From: Butyricicoccus porcorum
GTDB lineage: Bacteria > Bacillota > Clostridia > Oscillospirales > Butyricicoccaceae
Direction of reading: 5' to 3'
DNA: 64,000 bases
Assembly: GCF_002157465.1 (NCBI RefSeq)
Contig: NZ_NHOC01000004.1
Span: forward strand, 144,640-208,639
Made by a program: the position numbers and the translations under genes. The notes beneath the pieces are model-generated. The model made no database searches. It was not told the origin of the DNA and saw only the letters and a list, made by a program, of their open reading frames with translations. Shown in pieces: positions 61,235 through 64,000 of the stretch (the stretch's first letter is position 1; each line of letters begins with the position of its first letter).

Positions 61235-63547
61235 TTATTCCTGGCTGGTAACCGCATTGCCAAATGCTACCGTGACAACCGAGCCGGGGGAAACCTTGCT
61301 TCCCGCTGCGGGACTCTGCTGCATGGCGACCGATGCGCCGCTGGCGCGCCAGTCCGCAATGCCGTTCTGCTTCATATATAATCCGTAGTCCGCGAGCTGC
61401 TGGCGTGCCGCCTCAATGCTCATGCCGCTGACATTCGGAACTTCTACCTTATCCACCGGTTTGTTTTCGCCGCAGTACAGAACAACCTTGTTGTCCGGCT
61501 GAAGCGAAATGCCCGCCACCGGAAGCTGGTCGGTGACTGTGTCGCCATCGCCCTTGACCCGATAATCCAGCCCAAGCTCTTCCAGCGCGGCCTCGGCGTC
61601 CTCGACCGACTTGCCGACCAACGACGGAATCGTGATCTCCTGACGGTCAGTTTCATCCTCCGAATAAATTGCTTCCACGCCGAGATACGGCAAAATATCC
61701 TCAAAAATACGTCCAACTGTCGGCGCTGCAAGCGCGCCGCCGCCCTTGACCGAGGTCTGCGGCTCATCGATCATGACAAGCACAGCATACTGCGGGTCAT
61801 CCATCGGCGCGACGCCGATAAACGATGCGATACGCAGCGAGTCATCGCTCTTCGGCTGCTTCTGCGAGGTTGCTGTCTTGCCGCCGACACGGTAGCCCGC
61901 GACATAGGCATTCTGACCAGTGCCCTGTGAAACGACATTCTCCAGATAAGTCCGGATCAGATCGCTGGTTTCCTCCGAAATAACCTGCCGCTTGACCTCT
62001 GTCGAAATTGTCTGTTTGACGTTGCCATCGGTGTCGACAATCTCCTTCGCCACATGTGGTGTGACCAGATCGCCGCCATTGCAGGCTGCTGCGACCATAC
62101 ACAGCTCCTGAATCGGCGTGACCTGGAAGTTCTGACCGAACGATGCAGTCGCCAGGTCGACCTCACCCATCGGATCGTCGAAGAAAATACCGGTCGCCTC
62201 ACCCGGCAGATCGATGCCGGTCTTTTCCATCAGGCCGTACGCCTCAAAGAATTTGCGGAACATGTCTGTCCCCAGCAGAGCACTGATATCCATCATCGCG
62301 ACGTTGCACGAATTTTCCAGCGTCTGCCCGAGCACCTGCGTGCCGTGACCGCCGCTCTTCCAGCATCGGATGGTGCGATCCTTGACGATCTTGGAGCCAC
62401 CGCAGGTAAACGTGCTGCTGTCCTCCACGACACCCGCCTCCAGTGCGGACGAAACCGTAAAGACCTTGAATGTCGAACCGGGCTCATAGGTATCGTTGAT
62501 GGCCTTGTTGCGCCACAGGCGCAGCAGGATCTCACTGTATTTGCTGCTGTACTCCTCGCCGCTGAGATTATCCAGCTCAGCGAGCAGCGAGGTGTATTCC
62601 TCCGGAATGGTGCGCGGATTGTTCAGATCGAAGTCCGGCTTGGTGGACATGGCGAGGATTTCGCCCGTCTTGATGTCCATGACAATGCCGCACACGCCCT
62701 TTTTCGCCTGATAGTCGTTCAGCGCCTCCTCCAGATGCTTTTCCAGATAGTGCTGCACGCCTTCGTCGAGTGACAGCACGACGCCGTCGCCATCCTGCTC
62801 CGGCACATACTTTTCATAATCATACGGCATATCCGAGCCAAGTGCATTGGTCGCCTTGACCACGCGGCCCGCGACGCCCTTGAGCACATCGTTATATTGC
62901 AGCTCGACGCCATACAGCCCTTCGCCGTCGTTGTTGGTAAAGCCGATCACCTGCGAGGCAAATGTGCCATAGCGGTAATAGCGCTTGGAATCCGCCGTCG
63001 TATACACGCCGGAGAGGTTCTCCTCCTCCAGCGCCTGCATCAGCTCGTCGGCAATATCCGCGTCCACGCGGCGCGCAATGCGGACATACGACACTTTTCG
63101 CTGAATTTTTTCCAGTGTTTCGTCATAATCCAGCTCCAGCTTTTCCGCGAGCACGCTGGCGACTTTCTTCTGATAGGTTTCGACCGCTGCGGCGATTTCT
63201 TCGTCGGTCGGATCGATGGTCTTGCCATTGGCATCTGTGCGTTTTTGCACGGATGCCTTGCCCTTGTCACGAATGATGGAAGGGTCTACGCTGATTTCCT
63301 GCGTTGTCGCACTGACGGCAAGCTCTGTCATATTGCGGTCATAAATGGTGCCGCGCATCGGCGTAATAATCAGATCCTTGGTCTGATTTTCCGCCGCTTT
63401 ACTCTGATAAAAATTGGTGTTAATCACCTGCATGTAAAACAGCTTCGCCGCAACCACAACGAAGCCCAGCACGGCAAACACCAGTATCAGAAAGGAAACC
63501 CTCTGGCGCATGGATTTATTCGGTTTGCTGGGGCGTTTTTGTGCCAT
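61235..63547 (-). CDS. Class B penicillin-binding protein with two PASTA domains (SpoVD/FtsI type)
   Basis: The 770-aa transpeptidase has an N-terminal anchor (VSFLILVFAVLGFVVVAAKLFY), a dimerisation domain, the transpeptidase domain with EPGSTFKVF (SxxK), SCN in ENSCNVAMM and GGKTATSQ in place of the usual KTG, then two PASTA repeats (about 625-690 and 690-760: TIPSLVGKSVEDAEAALEELGLDY and EVPNVSGMSIEAARQQLADYGL). It lies between ftsL-like and murE genes. SpoVD and FtsI/PBP2B cannot be told apart here. Confidence 0.95.
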   Translation of the reverse strand: MAQKRPSKPNKSMRQRVSFLILVFAVLGFVVVAAKLFYMQVINTNFYQSKAAENQTKDLIITPMRGTIYDRNMTELAVSATTQEISVDPSIIRDKGKASVQKRTDANGKTIDPTDEEIAAAVETYQKKVASVLAEKLELDYDETLEKIQRKVSYVRIARRVDADIADELMQALEEENLSGVYTTADSKRYYRYGTFASQVIGFTNNDGEGLYGVELQYNDVLKGVAGRVVKATNALGSDMPYDYEKYVPEQDGDGVVLSLDEGVQHYLEKHLEEALNDYQAKKGVCGIVMDIKTGEILAMSTKPDFDLNNPRTIPEEYTSLLAELDNLSGEEYSSKYSEILLRLWRNKAINDTYEPGSTFKVFTVSSALEAGVVEDSSTFTCGGSKIVKDRTIRCWKSGGHGTQVLGQTLENSCNVAMMDISALLGTDMFRKFFEAYGLMEKTGIDLPGEATGIFFDDPMGEVDLATASFGQNFQVTPIQELCMVAAACNGGDLVTPHVAKEIVDTDGNVKQTISTEVKRQVISEETSDLIRTYLENVVSQGTGQNAYVAGYRVGGKTATSQKQPKSDDSLRIASFIGVAPMDDPQYAVLVMIDEPQTSVKGGGALAAPTVGRIFEDILPYLGVEAIYSEDETDRQEITIPSLVGKSVEDAEAALEELGLDYRVKGDGDTVTDQLPVAGISLQPDNKVVLYCGENKPVDKVEVPNVSGMSIEAARQQLADYGLYMKQNGIADWRASGASVAMQQSPAAGSKVSPGSVVTVAFGNAVTSQE

Positions 63548-63607
63548 GTGTCTGTTCTCCTATCGTTCCTTCCTGCCTGATACCTGTATCAAAACGGAAT
63601 ACATGTT

Positions 63608-63613
63608 ATTATA
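63608..63613 (-). promoter_or_regulatory. Extended -10 promoter ahead of PBP gene
   Basis: TGATATAAT (TATAAT at 63613..63608) lies about 60 nt before the PBP start; the -35 region is weak. It would give the PBP-ftsZ part of the cluster its own start. Confidence 0.45.
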
Positions 63614-63716
63614 TCACAACTGTAGCGTCATTTCATCGTCATTGTGACAAAAAACAGGAGTCAGAAGGTTGTTCACACTTCTCACTCCCACTGCTTTCAA
63701 TATGTATATGGTTTCA

Positions 63717-64000
63717 TCACCGCAAAAATGATAAAATGGCGTTGAAGCTCTTTACAAAGCTGGAGACCAGCTTGTCCACCCCACTGGAAGCCTCATTCAC
63801 CTCGACCTGGTCAGTCTTCTGGAGTTCGAGGTATTCCTCCTGGCTGCGATCCATCTTGACGAGACCCAGGACATTCTTGGCGTAATCCTCCACCTCATCC
63901 AGATCCACCGAATTTTCTTTTTTCGCGTTGAGCGAGACATACTCACTGTTCAGCTGCGCAAGGGTCGCCTGTTTCTGCTCGACCTGCCCCTTGAGTTCGG
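63717..64000 (-). CDS. Partial FtsL-like cell division protein (C-terminal part)
   Basis: The frame is open to the right window edge; the visible 93 codons show a coiled coil (VEQKQATLAQLNSEYVSLNAKKE) followed by DEVEDYAKNVLGLVKMDRSQEEYLEL and a hydrophobic C-terminus. Position before the PBP and the coiled coil fit FtsL, a bitopic partner of FtsQ and DivIC. The transmembrane start lies outside the window. Confidence 0.75.
   Translation of the reverse strand, partial: ELKGQVEQKQATLAQLNSEYVSLNAKKENSVDLDEVEDYAKNVLGLVKMDRSQEEYLELQKTDQVEVNEASSGVDKLVSSFVKSFNAILSFLR

Overview
The window looks like the chromosome of a gut-type Clostridia bacterium (Firmicutes; probably Oscillospirales or a Butyricicoccus/Agathobaculum-like relative). 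The grounds are a Val-type T-box on ilvBNCD, PadR, AraC and DUF421 families of Clostridial character, a SpoVD/FtsI-like PBP with PASTA repeats, a DNPR-type (meso-diaminopimelate) MurE, fairly GC-rich coding sequence and strong GGAGG ribosome sites. The species assignment is inference.

Layout. 1-4.9 kb: partial unknown gene, ArsC-family protein, prfC, bioY with a BirA-like operator, an AraC regulator and a Nudix hydrolase. 5-12.6 kb: M20 amidohydrolase, MATE transporter with an attenuator-like leader, AraC plus PfkB kinase, a membrane protein, a candidate small RNA, tandem fluC/crcB genes and truA. 12.9-18.8 kb: AGCS symporter, HAD phosphatase, small exported proteins, a PadR/DUF1700-like pair and an amidase-like exported protein with an in-frame stop in its signal peptide. 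19-24.4 kb: T-box-ilvBNCD. 24.5-32.3 kb: DUF421/DUF4363, a P-loop protein, D,D-carboxypeptidase, HPr-like protein, mtaB, glgB and a thioesterase.

32.29-46.53 kb is a mosaic, decaying integrative element of about 14.2 kb. Its attL and attR can be read to the base. It sits in the loop of a shared host terminator that overlaps the stop codon of an AlkD-like gene. It carries a DUF6061-like protein, regulators, remnants of SLOG and HsdM genes, an uncharacterised three-gene operon (XRE regulator with membrane tail, 641-aa PH-like/membrane protein, small zinc-ribbon protein), a VRR-NUC/P4-primase module, a junction of two 5'-truncated genes, a hairpin-rich probable oriT, a MobV relaxase and a serine recombinase broken by an internal deletion. 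Each end carries a terminator facing inward against host transcription.

46.5-64 kb: an AlkD-like protein co-transcribed with an unusual soluble Ser/Thr kinase-LRR fusion, a second MATE pump, a CorA-like transporter, then a division and cell-wall cluster on the minus strand (ftsL-like, PBP, murE, murF, mraY, ftsW, murG, ftsQ, ftsZ). murD, murC and ftsA are absent from it.

A recurrent architecture is a sigma-A-type promoter followed within about 25 nt by a terminator-like hairpin and then the gene (prfC, bioY, MATE, AGCS symporter), which suggests frequent control by premature termination. This is inferred from sequence only.
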